Assembly: GCA_902514745.1 (NCBI GenBank)
Contig: CABXRX010000006.1
Coordinates: 1 to 36,560 of the forward strand
Reading direction: 5' to 3'
Length of the DNA: 36,560 bases
Source: an uncultured Pelagibacteraceae bacterium
GTDB taxonomy: Bacteria > Pseudomonadota > Alphaproteobacteria > Pelagibacterales > Pelagibacteraceae
Shown: positions 22,657 to 31,347 of the stretch, one piece after another
Layout of the letters: each line of letters begins with the position of its first letter
How positions within the stretch are numbered: position 1 is the first letter of the stretch
Position numbers and translations under genes: made by a program
The notes under the pieces: generated by a model
What the model was told of the DNA's origin: nothing
The model's input: only the letters and a program-made list of their open reading frames with translations
Databases searched by the model: none

Positions 22657-23040
22657 ATGGCTCGTATCGCAGGTATCAATATTCCACAAAATAAACTTGT
22701 TCACATTGGTTTAACTTATATTTATGGAATCGGTGATAAATTTTCTAATCAAATTTGTACTTCACTTGAAATACCAAAAGCAAAAAGAATTAATGAATTA
22801 ACTGATGATGAAATTTTAAAAATCAGGGAATATATAGATGCGAATTTTAAGGTAGAGGGAGATCTAAGAAGAGATTACTCTCTTACAATTAAAAGACTAA
22901 TTGATTTAGCTTGTTACAGAGGAACAAGACATAGAAAAAAATTACCTGTTAGAGGTCAAAGAACGAGATGTAATGCTAGAACAAGAAAAGGTAAAGCAAT
23001 TGCTATTGCAGGAAAAAAATTAACTCCAACTAAAAAATAA
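22657..23040 (+). CDS. rpsM: 30S ribosomal protein S13
   Basis: 127 aa; [26 protein letters not shown]...[42 protein letters not shown]. Confidence 0.98.
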   Translation: MARIAGINIPQNKLVHIGLTYIYGIGDKFSNQICTSLEIPKAKRINELTDDEILKIREYIDANFKVEGDLRRDYSLTIKRLIDLACYRGTRHRKKLPVRGQRTRCNARTRKGKAIAIAGKKLTPTKK

Positions 23041-23042
23041 TT

Positions 23043-23492
23043 ATGGCTAAAGCTGATAAAGTTGAAAATAAAGATCAGAAGGTAGAAAAGTCTTCAAAAA
23101 AAAGTAACAAAAGCTCTTATTCCAAAAAGAAAAAAATTAAAAAAAATATTCTAAATGGCATTGCCTATGTTCAGTCTACTTTCAATAATACTATAATTTC
23201 AATTGCTGATACTAATGGAAATGTTATCTCTTGGGCATCTGCTGGACAGAAAGGATTTAAAGGATCGAGAAAATCAACTCCTTACGCCGCACAAATTGCT
23301 GCTGATGCTGCTGCCTCTAAAGCATTAGAGTACGGAATGAAAACTTTATCTGTTGAAGTTAAGGGCCCTGGCTCTGGACGAGAAACTGCTTTAAGAGCAT
23401 TACAAGCAAGAGGTTTTAAAATCTTATCAATTAAAGATACAACACCCATGCCTCATAATGGAACTAGACCACCAAAAAAAAGGAGAGTTTAA
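23043..23492 (+). CDS. rpsK: 30S ribosomal protein S11 with Lys/Ser-rich N-terminal extension
   Basis: 149 aa; [49 protein letters not shown]...[14 protein letters not shown]. Confidence 0.98.
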   Translation: MAKADKVENKDQKVEKSSKKSNKSSYSKKKKIKKNILNGIAYVQSTFNNTIISIADTNGNVISWASAGQKGFKGSRKSTPYAAQIAADAAASKALEYGMKTLSVEVKGPGSGRETALRALQARGFKILSIKDTTPMPHNGTRPPKKRRV

Positions 23493-24520
23493 TGGAAGTC
23501 GAAAATGTAAATATTAAAAATTGGAAATCATTAATTAAACCATCTAAATTAGATGTTCAAATTAGTGATGATTTAACTCATGCTAAAATTGTAGCAGAGC
23601 CTTTAGAAAAAGGTTATGGATTAACATTAGGTAATTCTTTAAGAAGAATTTTGCTTTCATCAATTAGAGGGGCAGCAGTCACTTCGATACAAATTGATGG
23701 TGTTTTACATGAATTTACATCTATTAAAGGCGTAAGAGAAGATGTTACGGACATAGTTTTAAACGTAAAATCTTTAGCACTAAAAAGTAATTCAGAAGGA
23801 ACAAAAAAACTTATATTAGATGCAAAAGGTCCAGGTGAAATTAAAGCATCCGATATTACACAAGTTGCTGATGTAGAAATATTGAACCCTGAACTTGTAA
23901 TATGTAACCTTGATGAAAATACAAATTTTCACATGGAAATGAATGTTAGCACTGGAAAAGGTTATGTTCCAGCTGATTTAAATAAACCTGAAGAGCCACC
24001 ATTAGGATTAATTGCAATAGATTCTTTATATAGCCCAGTTAAAAAAGTTTCTTATTCAATAAGTACTGCAAGAGAAGGTAAGGCATTGGATTATGATAAA
24101 CTTACTATGGAAGTTGAAACAAATGGATCTATCTCAGCAGAAGATGCTGTAGCTTATTCAGCAAGAATTTTCCAGGATCAGTTAAAAATGTTTGTTAATT
24201 TTGACGAGCCAGTTGAAGCACCTGTAAAAGAAGTCTCTACAGAACCTGAGTTTAATAAAAATTTATTAAGAAAAGTTGATGAACTTGAACTTTCAGTTAG
24301 ATCAATGAATTGTCTGAAAAATGATAATATAATTTACATTGGTGATCTTGTTCAAAAATCTGAAGGTGAAATGCTAAGAACACCAAATTTTGGTAGAAAA
24401 TCTCTTAATGAAATCAAAGAGGTTTTAACTGGCATGTCTCTATATCTAGGGATGGAGATACCAAACTGGCCACCAGATAATATTGCTGAAATGTCTAAAA
24501 AACTAGAGGAAGCTATCTAA
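23492..24520 (+). CDS. rpoA: DNA-directed RNA polymerase subunit alpha
   Basis: 342 aa; [62 protein letters not shown]-terminal alpha-[26 protein letters not shown]. Confidence 0.99.
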   Translation: MEVENVNIKNWKSLIKPSKLDVQISDDLTHAKIVAEPLEKGYGLTLGNSLRRILLSSIRGAAVTSIQIDGVLHEFTSIKGVREDVTDIVLNVKSLALKSNSEGTKKLILDAKGPGEIKASDITQVADVEILNPELVICNLDENTNFHMEMNVSTGKGYVPADLNKPEEPPLGLIAIDSLYSPVKKVSYSISTAREGKALDYDKLTMEVETNGSISAEDAVAYSARIFQDQLKMFVNFDEPVEAPVKEVSTEPEFNKNLLRKVDELELSVRSMNCLKNDNIIYIGDLVQKSEGEMLRTPNFGRKSLNEIKEVLTGMSLYLGMEIPNWPPDNIAEMSKKLEEAI

Positions 24521-24963
24521 TGAGACACGGAATGGCAAATAAGAAGTTAAATAGAACTTCTGAACACAGAAAGGCTCTCTTAAAGAATATGCTAAATTCT
24601 TTAATAAAATATGAGCAAATTAAAACTACTTTGCCAAAAGCTAAATTTTTAAAACCACAAGCAGACAAAATTATTACTTTAGGCAAGAAAGAAACACTAC
24701 AAACAACAAAAATGCTAGTTTCTCAACTTCAAGATATAAAATCTGCTAACAAGGTGAAAAAAACTCTTTCAAAAAGATATGAAAAGAGAAACGGTGGATA
24801 TACTAGAATTATAAAGGCAGGATTTAGATATGGTGATAATGCACCGATGGCTATTATTGAATTTGTAGACAGAGATGTAGAAGCTAAAAGAATTGATAAG
24901 CCAAAAAAAGACACTAATAAAAACACACCTAAAGCTGAAGAAAAGAAACAAGCAACAGCTTAA
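24520..24963 (+). CDS. rplQ: 50S ribosomal protein L17
   Basis: 147 aa; [56 protein letters not shown]. Confidence 0.97.
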   Translation: MRHGMANKKLNRTSEHRKALLKNMLNSLIKYEQIKTTLPKAKFLKPQADKIITLGKKETLQTTKMLVSQLQDIKSANKVKKTLSKRYEKRNGGYTRIIKAGFRYGDNAPMAIIEFVDRDVEAKRIDKPKKDTNKNTPKAEEKKQATA

Positions 24964-24972
24964 ATTTAAAAA

Positions 24973-25890
24973 ATGAGAAAGTCATATACCGTTGATTCAA
25001 CGTGTAATGATATGCGTATTGATCGTTGGACAAGACTTAAAATTGGAAAAATTCCTCAAGGTTTAATCGAAAAATACTTAAGATCTGGCAAAATAAAAAT
25101 TAATAAAAAAAAAATTAAAAGCTCAACCAAAGTTAAAACTAATGACGTTGTAAGTTTTTTTAATTTAGATTTTAAAGAAACTATAGTTCAAAAGAAAATT
25201 AAATTTGAACCATCACAAGAAATTATTAAGTCTAATGAAGATCAAATTATAGATAATAATGATAATTTTGTAGTATTGAATAAAAGTTCAGGCATCTCTG
25301 TACAGGGTGGAACTAAATCAAAAAAGAATTTAGTAGATATTTTTGCTAAAAGTGAAATCTTTCAAGGAACAAAACCATATTCAGTTCATAGATTGGATAA
25401 AGATACCTCAGGTGTTTTTATAATGGCAAAAACAAGAGAATCTGCTCAACTATTAACCTCTTTGTTTAGATTACGAAAAGTTCATAAAACATATCTAGCT
25501 ATTTGTCATGGTGAATTAAATAAAGATTCTGGTGAATGGAATGATGATCTTATCAGATATGACGGTGAAAAAAAAATTATAGAAAAGGCAAAAACATTTT
25601 ACAGAGTTTTAGATAAAAATTCAGAGGCAAGCTTAGTTGAATTAAAACCAATTACTGGCCGTAAGCACCAACTTAGAAAGCAATTATACGCTTTAGGACA
25701 ACCAATATTTGGTGATATCAAATATAAATTATCGAATTCTTCTAGAGGTTTAAATAAAAATTTAATGCTTCATTCATACCAAATTAAATTTATTATTGAT
25801 GATGTTAAACACACATATACAGCTTTGTTACCAGATTACTTTCGAAAATTATTAAAAACAAAAAGACTTAGATTTTCAAGTTTGAAGTAA
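24973..25890 (+). CDS. RluC/RluA-family 23S rRNA pseudouridine synthase
   Basis: 305 aa; S4-like N-terminus ([31 protein letters not shown]), catalytic [41 protein letters not shown]. RluC is the likeliest member. Confidence 0.9.
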   Translation: MRKSYTVDSTCNDMRIDRWTRLKIGKIPQGLIEKYLRSGKIKINKKKIKSSTKVKTNDVVSFFNLDFKETIVQKKIKFEPSQEIIKSNEDQIIDNNDNFVVLNKSSGISVQGGTKSKKNLVDIFAKSEIFQGTKPYSVHRLDKDTSGVFIMAKTRESAQLLTSLFRLRKVHKTYLAICHGELNKDSGEWNDDLIRYDGEKKIIEKAKTFYRVLDKNSEASLVELKPITGRKHQLRKQLYALGQPIFGDIKYKLSNSSRGLNKNLMLHSYQIKFIIDDVKHTYTALLPDYFRKLLKTKRLRFSSLK

Positions 25891-26485
25891 ATTTTTCTAT
25901 TAATAAGTTATCTAAATTTGAATAGTTATTATCAGCAATACTTATCAAGTTGGTAATTCCTTTATTTTCAATTCCACAGGGTATAATTTTTTTATATTGA
26001 TCAAGATTATTGTTTATATTTATTGCAAACCCATGATAGGCAATCCATTTTTTTACTCTTATTCCAATTGCAGCAACTTTGTTTATCGTGTGATTTTTTT
26101 TATACCAAATACCAACATTATCTTTGTCGGAAAAAGTTTCTATTTTATAATCTATTAAAGTTTCAATAATTGATTTTTCAATACAGGAAATAAATTTTCT
26201 AATGTCTTTTTTTTTTCTTAAATCTAAAACAAAATAACAGATTAATTGACCTGGTGCATGGCATGTTATTTTGCCACCACGATTAGTTTTTATTAGATTA
26301 ATAGATTTATCTAAAATTTCATTTTCTTTATAGCTTGTACCTGCTGTAAATATTTCATTATGCTCTAATGTCCAAATAAGCTCTTTATCTTTATTCTTAT
26401 GTAAATCTTCCAATCTTTTCTCCAATAAGTTTATTGCATCAAAATAATTTATTGGTTTTATTGACTTTTTTATCTCTATATTCAT
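25868..26485 (-). CDS. lipB: Lipoyl(octanoyl) transferase
   Basis: 205 aa; [61 protein letters not shown] (LipB Lys and Cys motifs). Confidence 0.93.
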   Translation of the reverse strand: MNIEIKKSIKPINYFDAINLLEKRLEDLHKNKDKELIWTLEHNEIFTAGTSYKENEILDKSINLIKTNRGGKITCHAPGQLICYFVLDLRKKKDIRKFISCIEKSIIETLIDYKIETFSDKDNVGIWYKKNHTINKVAAIGIRVKKWIAYHGFAININNNLDQYKKIIPCGIENKGITNLISIADNNYSNLDNLLIEKFTSNLKI

Positions 26486-26545
26486 TTATGAATTGTATTA
26501 TCTTAATTATCTATTAATAGTCCAATCTAAATTATAGGTAGATTT

Positions 26546-27919
26546 ATGTCTTTAGTTAAAAAAATAAAAGATAAAAAAGTAAATTTTGAATTTAATAAAG
26601 AGTATATAAAAGTAGTAACATCCAAAATTGCTAACAATGATGCTACTTTTATTACTAACTCTTTTAAAGAAATGCATCCTGCAGATACAGCTGACATTAT
26701 AGAACACTTAAATCAATCTGATAGAGAAAGTCTTATAAAACTCAACAATTTTAAAATTGATCCTGAAGTTTTTGTTGAGCTTAATGAGTCTATTCAAACA
26801 GAAATTATTACCTATCTTTCCTCAGATTCTATTGTATCCATTTTAACTAATCTAGAGTCTGATGATGCAATATCAATTTTAGAAAATGTACCAGAAGAAG
26901 AAAAAAATAATATTCTTAGTTCATTACCACCTAAAGATCGTTTTGCATTACTTGAAAGCTTAAGTTATCCCGAAGATACAGCTGCAAGAATAATGCAACG
27001 TGAATTTACAGCTATACCTAGCAATTGGTCCGTAGGTCAAACAATAGATTATTTAAGAGAAAATAAAGATCTACCAGAAGAATTTTTAGAAATATTCATT
27101 ATCAACGAAGAATTTAAGCCAATCGGTACAGTGCCCTCATCTCGTGTTCTGACAACATCAAGAGATACGAAAATGCTCTCAATTATGTCTGAGTCCCAAC
27201 TATTGATACCTGTGGATATGGATAAAGAAGAAGTAGGTAATCTATTCGAAAACTACAATTTAAATTCTGCTGCTGTTGTAGATAAGAATAATAAGCTAGT
27301 TGGAATGATTATGAGTGATGACGTTTTAACTGTTTTAAAAGAAGAAGCTGAAGAAGATGCTTTAAGATTAGCTGGGGTAGGTGACGAAGAAATAACAGAT
27401 GGTGTAATAACTAAAACTAAAAGAAGGTTTAATTGGCTTCTATTAAATTTATTTACAGCTTTTTTAGCAACATGGTGCATTAGTTTGTTTGGTGCAACAA
27501 TTGAGCAAATGGTAGTATTGGCATTCTTAATGCCTATAGTTGCATCAATGGGTGGCAATGCTGGAATGCAAACACTAGCTGTGACTGTGAGAACAATTGC
27601 AACAAATGACTTAACAGAAAATAATTTTGCATCAAATGTCACAAAAGAGTTTTCCATAGGAATTTTAAATGGAATTATTTTTGCCGCTATTAGTGCTTTT
27701 ATTGTTCAGATTTGGTTTCAAGATAATACTCTTTCAATAATAATTTCAATCTCAATGGTTTTAACCATGATCATTGCAGGACTTTTCGGAATATTAGTTC
27801 CGGTAACTTTAAAAAAAATGAATATTGACCCTGCAATTGCCTCCAGTGTTTTTGTAACAACAATTACTGATGTAATAGGCTTTGTATCATTTTTAGGTGT
27901 AGGAGCTTATTTTTTATAG
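26546..27919 (+). CDS. mgtE: MgtE-type magnesium transporter
   Basis: 457 aa; N-terminal helical domain (MHPADTADIIEHL), tandem CBS region, C-terminal membrane part with MPIVASMGGNAGMQTLAVTVRTIA. Confidence 0.95.
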   Translation: MSLVKKIKDKKVNFEFNKEYIKVVTSKIANNDATFITNSFKEMHPADTADIIEHLNQSDRESLIKLNNFKIDPEVFVELNESIQTEIITYLSSDSIVSILTNLESDDAISILENVPEEEKNNILSSLPPKDRFALLESLSYPEDTAARIMQREFTAIPSNWSVGQTIDYLRENKDLPEEFLEIFIINEEFKPIGTVPSSRVLTTSRDTKMLSIMSESQLLIPVDMDKEEVGNLFENYNLNSAAVVDKNNKLVGMIMSDDVLTVLKEEAEEDALRLAGVGDEEITDGVITKTKRRFNWLLLNLFTAFLATWCISLFGATIEQMVVLAFLMPIVASMGGNAGMQTLAVTVRTIATNDLTENNFASNVTKEFSIGILNGIIFAAISAFIVQIWFQDNTLSIIISISMVLTMIIAGLFGILVPVTLKKMNIDPAIASSVFVTTITDVIGFVSFLGVGAYFL

Positions 27920-27920
27920 T

Positions 27921-28736
27921 TTAAAAATTATCTATTAATCTGATATTTTTATAATAATAGCTTAAAAATACTTTTGATCCTCGATATTTATTTGAAATAG
28001 CTAATTTTTTTGTATTTCTATTTTCCAAGTATTCAATTTTAATATTGAAAAATTTTTCTAGATCTTTTTTTGTTTTTCGTAAAAAACTATTAATATTTCT
28101 ACAATTTTTAATCTTATTTTTTAAATTAAGAAATGTTTTCGAAATTTTTTCAACATCTTTTAGTTCTTGTTTATTAAGTAAAAAATTTCTTGAAGATAAA
28201 GCTAATTTATTTTTATTTCTAATAGTTTTACAGCCAATTACTTTTGTATTAAATTTTTTTTCAATAAAATTTTTTACTAAAAAAAATTGTTGAAAATCTT
28301 TTTTCCCCATAAAGATCTTTTTTGGCTTAATGAGTGCTGTTAATCTACTCATTACATCTAAAACACCTTCAAAATGTCCTTTTCTATATTTTGCACAAAG
28401 TATTTTATCTTTTTTTTTAATTTTTATCTGTGATTGTTCTATATCTTCATAAATGTCTTTAAATTTAGGAATATAAATAAAATCTAACTTTCTAATTTTC
28501 TTTAAAATTTTTAAATCTTTTTTGATATTAGAAGGGTAGGATTTGAAATCTGTAATGTCATTAAATTGTTTTGGATTTATGAATATACTTACTACGGTTT
28601 TTTTGTTTAATTTAATTGATTTATTAATAAGAGAAACATGCCCTTCATGAATACCTCCCATTGTAGGCACAAAACCAATATCATTAAAAGGCCCTAATGT
28701 TTTACGTAAAATGCTATTATTTAATATAATTTTCAT
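27921..28736 (-). CDS. panC: Pantothenate synthetase (pantoate-beta-alanine ligase); start probably the internal Met at 28736 rather than 28766
   Basis: FVPTMGGIHEGHVSLINKS, SIFINPKQFND, GHFEGVLDVMSRL, FMGKKDFQQFFLVK, LALSSRNFLL; the first 10 aa of the ORF call (MFYLLNILIQ) do not look like PanC. Confidence 0.85.
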   Translation of the reverse strand: MKIILNNSILRKTLGPFNDIGFVPTMGGIHEGHVSLINKSIKLNKKTVVSIFINPKQFNDITDFKSYPSNIKKDLKILKKIRKLDFIYIPKFKDIYEDIEQSQIKIKKKDKILCAKYRKGHFEGVLDVMSRLTALIKPKKIFMGKKDFQQFFLVKNFIEKKFNTKVIGCKTIRNKNKLALSSRNFLLNKQELKDVEKISKTFLNLKNKIKNCRNINSFLRKTKKDLEKFFNIKIEYLENRNTKKLAISNKYRGSKVFLSYYYKNIRLIDNF

Positions 28737-28770
28737 TTGTATTAAAATATTTAATAAGTAAAACATTTAA

Positions 28771-29586
28771 ATGATTAAACAAGCTATTATTCCTTTGGCT
28801 GGATTAGGCACACGACTGCTGCCTCTTACAAGTGTTTTTGCAAAAGAACTTTTGCCAATAAACGGTAAACCAGGATTAGAATATATAATAAATGAATGCA
28901 TTGAAGCAGGCATTAAAGAAATAATTTTTATCATATCCAAAAGAAAAATGATGATTAAAAAATATTTTTATAATGACAAATTTTATAAAGATTTAATTAA
29001 AAAAAATAGAAATCCCCGAATTATTGAAGAGTATAAAAAAATATTAAAATATAGAAAAATGATTAAATTTGTCTATCAGAATAAGCCAAAAGGAACAGGT
29101 GATGCTGTTCTTAAAACAAAAAAATATATTAAAGATAAATATTTTTTAATGTTATTACCAGACGATCTTATAATTAATAAGAATTGTTCTAAATCAATGA
29201 TTAGTTCTCATAAAAAATTCAATACTTCTGTTATGGCAAGTATGAGTGTAAACAAAAAAACTGTTTCAAGATGGGGCATATATAAACTTTATAAAAGATT
29301 AGATAAAAATAACTATTTAATTAATAGTGTGATTGAAAAACCAAATATTAAAGACGCTCCGTCCAATAAAGCTGTTATTGGTAGATATATATTACCTAAA
29401 AAAATTTTTTCTAGATTAAAAAATTTAAAACCTAGTAAAGGAGGAGAAATTCATATTACTGATGCTATTCAATCATTAATTGATAATAATGAAAAATTTA
29501 TTGCACATAATTTTTCTGGTAAATATTTAGACTGTGGAAGTATGGATGGTTATATAAATTCATCCAAGGAGATCGCAAAATTATGA
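28771..29586 (+). CDS. galU: UTP-glucose-1-phosphate uridylyltransferase
   Basis: 271 aa; IIPLAGLGTRLLPLTSVFAKELLPINGKPGLEYIINECIEAGIKEIIFI, KPKGTGDAVL, LLPDDLI; adjacent to a UDP-sugar dehydrogenase. Confidence 0.88.
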   Translation: MIKQAIIPLAGLGTRLLPLTSVFAKELLPINGKPGLEYIINECIEAGIKEIIFIISKRKMMIKKYFYNDKFYKDLIKKNRNPRIIEEYKKILKYRKMIKFVYQNKPKGTGDAVLKTKKYIKDKYFLMLLPDDLIINKNCSKSMISSHKKFNTSVMASMSVNKKTVSRWGIYKLYKRLDKNNYLINSVIEKPNIKDAPSNKAVIGRYILPKKIFSRLKNLKPSKGGEIHITDAIQSLIDNNEKFIAHNFSGKYLDCGSMDGYINSSKEIAKL

Positions 29587-30881
29587 AATTATGTATGATT
29601 GGTACAGGGTATGTTGGTCTTGTAAGCGGCGTATGCTTTTCTGATCTTGGTAATGAAGTTATATGTGTTGATAAAGATCAGGATAAGATTAATAAACTTA
29701 AACAAGGCATAATTCCTATTTATGAACCTGGATTAGAGGAATTAGTTCTTAAAAATTATAAAAATAAAAGATTAAAATTTTCAACTAATTTAAGCAATTC
29801 AATAAAAAAATCAGATTTAGTTTTTATATGTGTTGGTACTCCAACAAAAAAAAATAGCAATGGTGCTGATCTTAGTCAAATATTTTCAGTGGCTAAAGAA
29901 ATATCAAAATCTATTAACAAATTTAAAATAATTATAACCAAATCAACAGTTCCAGTAACAACAGGTGACGAAATAGAAAAAATATTATCAAAAAAAATAA
30001 ATAAGAATAAATTTTCAGTAGTATCAAATCCTGAATTTTTAAGAGAAGGTGAGGCTATAAGAGATTTTATCTACCCTGATAGAGTTGTAATTGGTGCTAA
30101 CGATAAAAAATCTGCTACAAAACTACGAAATCTTTATTCTCCATTAATATCAAAAGGAGCAAAGTTTATTTGCACCAATCGAAGAGCTGCTGAACTTATT
30201 AAATATGCCTCTAATGCCTTTTTAGCTACTAAAATTACATTTATTAACGAAATTGCAAATTTATGTGAAAAAGCTCAAATTGATGTCGAGGATATTTCTA
30301 TTGGTATAGGATTAGATAAAAGAATAGGTAGTCGTTTTTTGAGAGCTGGGCCAGCATACGGTGGATCTTGTTTTCCAAAAGATACTAAAGCTATTGTTAA
30401 CACTGCTGATAAGTTTAAGATTAATTTATCTGTTATTAAAAGTGTTATTAATTCAAATTCCTTAAGATCAAAATTACTTTTAAAAAAAGTTAATGAAATA
30501 CTAAATAAAAAGATAAGAAATAAAAAGATTTGTTTTTTGGGTGTTACCTTTAAAGCTAACACAGACGATATGAGAGACTCTTCTAGTTTAGAAATGATAC
30601 CCTTTCTTTCTAAAAAAGGAGCTAAAATTAAATACTATGACCCAACAGGATTTAAAAAGGAGTTTAGCAAGATAAAAAATGTACACTTTGCTAATTCAAT
30701 TGCTGAGGCCGTTAAAGGTTCAGATCTAGTAATTTTGCATACAGAATGGAATGATTTTAAATCTATTAATTTTAAAAAATTTCATTCATCAAAAAATCTA
30801 AAGATTTATGATATGAGAAATATTTATTCTCCATTGAAAATCAAGTCTCAAGGATTTAAATATTTTGGTATTGGTAGATAA
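29583..30881 (+). CDS. UDP-glucose 6-dehydrogenase
   Basis: 432 aa; MKLCMIGTGYVGLVSGVCFSDLGNEVICVDKD, PEFLREGEAIRDFIYPDRVVIG, GPAYGGSCFPKDTKAI, GVTFKANTDDMRDSSSLEMI. Overlaps galU by 4 nt. Confidence 0.93.
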   Translation: MKLCMIGTGYVGLVSGVCFSDLGNEVICVDKDQDKINKLKQGIIPIYEPGLEELVLKNYKNKRLKFSTNLSNSIKKSDLVFICVGTPTKKNSNGADLSQIFSVAKEISKSINKFKIIITKSTVPVTTGDEIEKILSKKINKNKFSVVSNPEFLREGEAIRDFIYPDRVVIGANDKKSATKLRNLYSPLISKGAKFICTNRRAAELIKYASNAFLATKITFINEIANLCEKAQIDVEDISIGIGLDKRIGSRFLRAGPAYGGSCFPKDTKAIVNTADKFKINLSVIKSVINSNSLRSKLLLKKVNEILNKKIRNKKICFLGVTFKANTDDMRDSSSLEMIPFLSKKGAKIKYYDPTGFKKEFSKIKNVHFANSIAEAVKGSDLVILHTEWNDFKSINFKKFHSSKNLKIYDMRNIYSPLKIKSQGFKYFGIGR

Positions 30882-30885
30882 AAAA

Positions 30886-31347
30886 TTAATTTAATTCAAA
30901 AATAGCATCAACTTCAACTGATACTCCTAAAGGAAGACTATTGGTACTTACTGCTGCTCTAGTATGCATTCCTGCTTCACCAAAAATTGAAGCTATTAAA
31001 TCTGAAGCACCATTAATCACTTTTGGTTGCTCGGTAAAATCTTCTGTTGAATTAACAAATCCGGTTAATTTAATACATGATTTTACTTTTGAAAGATTTC
31101 CATTGCATGCACTTTTAACTTGAGCAACAATACTTAATCCACATCTTTCAGCAGCTTTATAAGCATCATCTGTAGTTAGGTCTTTACCTACTTTCCCTTT
31201 GATTAATTCTCCATTAGAATTTATTGAGATTTGACCTGAGACATATAATAATTTTCCTGAAATTTTAGTTGCCACATAAGATCCAACAGGTGCTTTAGCT
31301 TCAGGCAATTCAATATTTAATTCTTTAATTTTATCGTCAAAATTCAT
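30886..31347 (-). CDS. RidA/YjgF/YER057c-family protein (YjgF-like subfamily, ~153 aa)
   Basis: GSYVATKISGKLLYVSGQISINSNGELIKGKVGKDLT...GMHTRAAVSTNSLPLGVSVEVDAIFEL. Confidence 0.88.
   Translation of the reverse strand: MNFDDKIKELNIELPEAKAPVGSYVATKISGKLLYVSGQISINSNGELIKGKVGKDLTTDDAYKAAERCGLSIVAQVKSACNGNLSKVKSCIKLTGFVNSTEDFTEQPKVINGASDLIASIFGEAGMHTRAAVSTNSLPLGVSVEVDAIFELN

Noticed and set aside
26486-26545. Possible Mg2+ riboswitch (M-box) upstream of mgtE
   Set aside because: The lipB-mgtE gap is only 60 nt, too short for an M-box, and no matching stems were seen.
27253-27657. Antisense ORF in mgtE (134 aa), and 28045-28293 (+) antisense to panC
   Set aside because: Shadow ORFs; the Phe/Leu-rich product opposite panC is simply the complement of Lys-rich coding sequence.
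30275-30562. Short ORFs opposite the UDP-glucose dehydrogenase, ridA (30941-31123) and pyrC/pyrB (35374-35622, 35716-36003)
   Set aside because: No domain, no supported start; best read as antisense artefacts.
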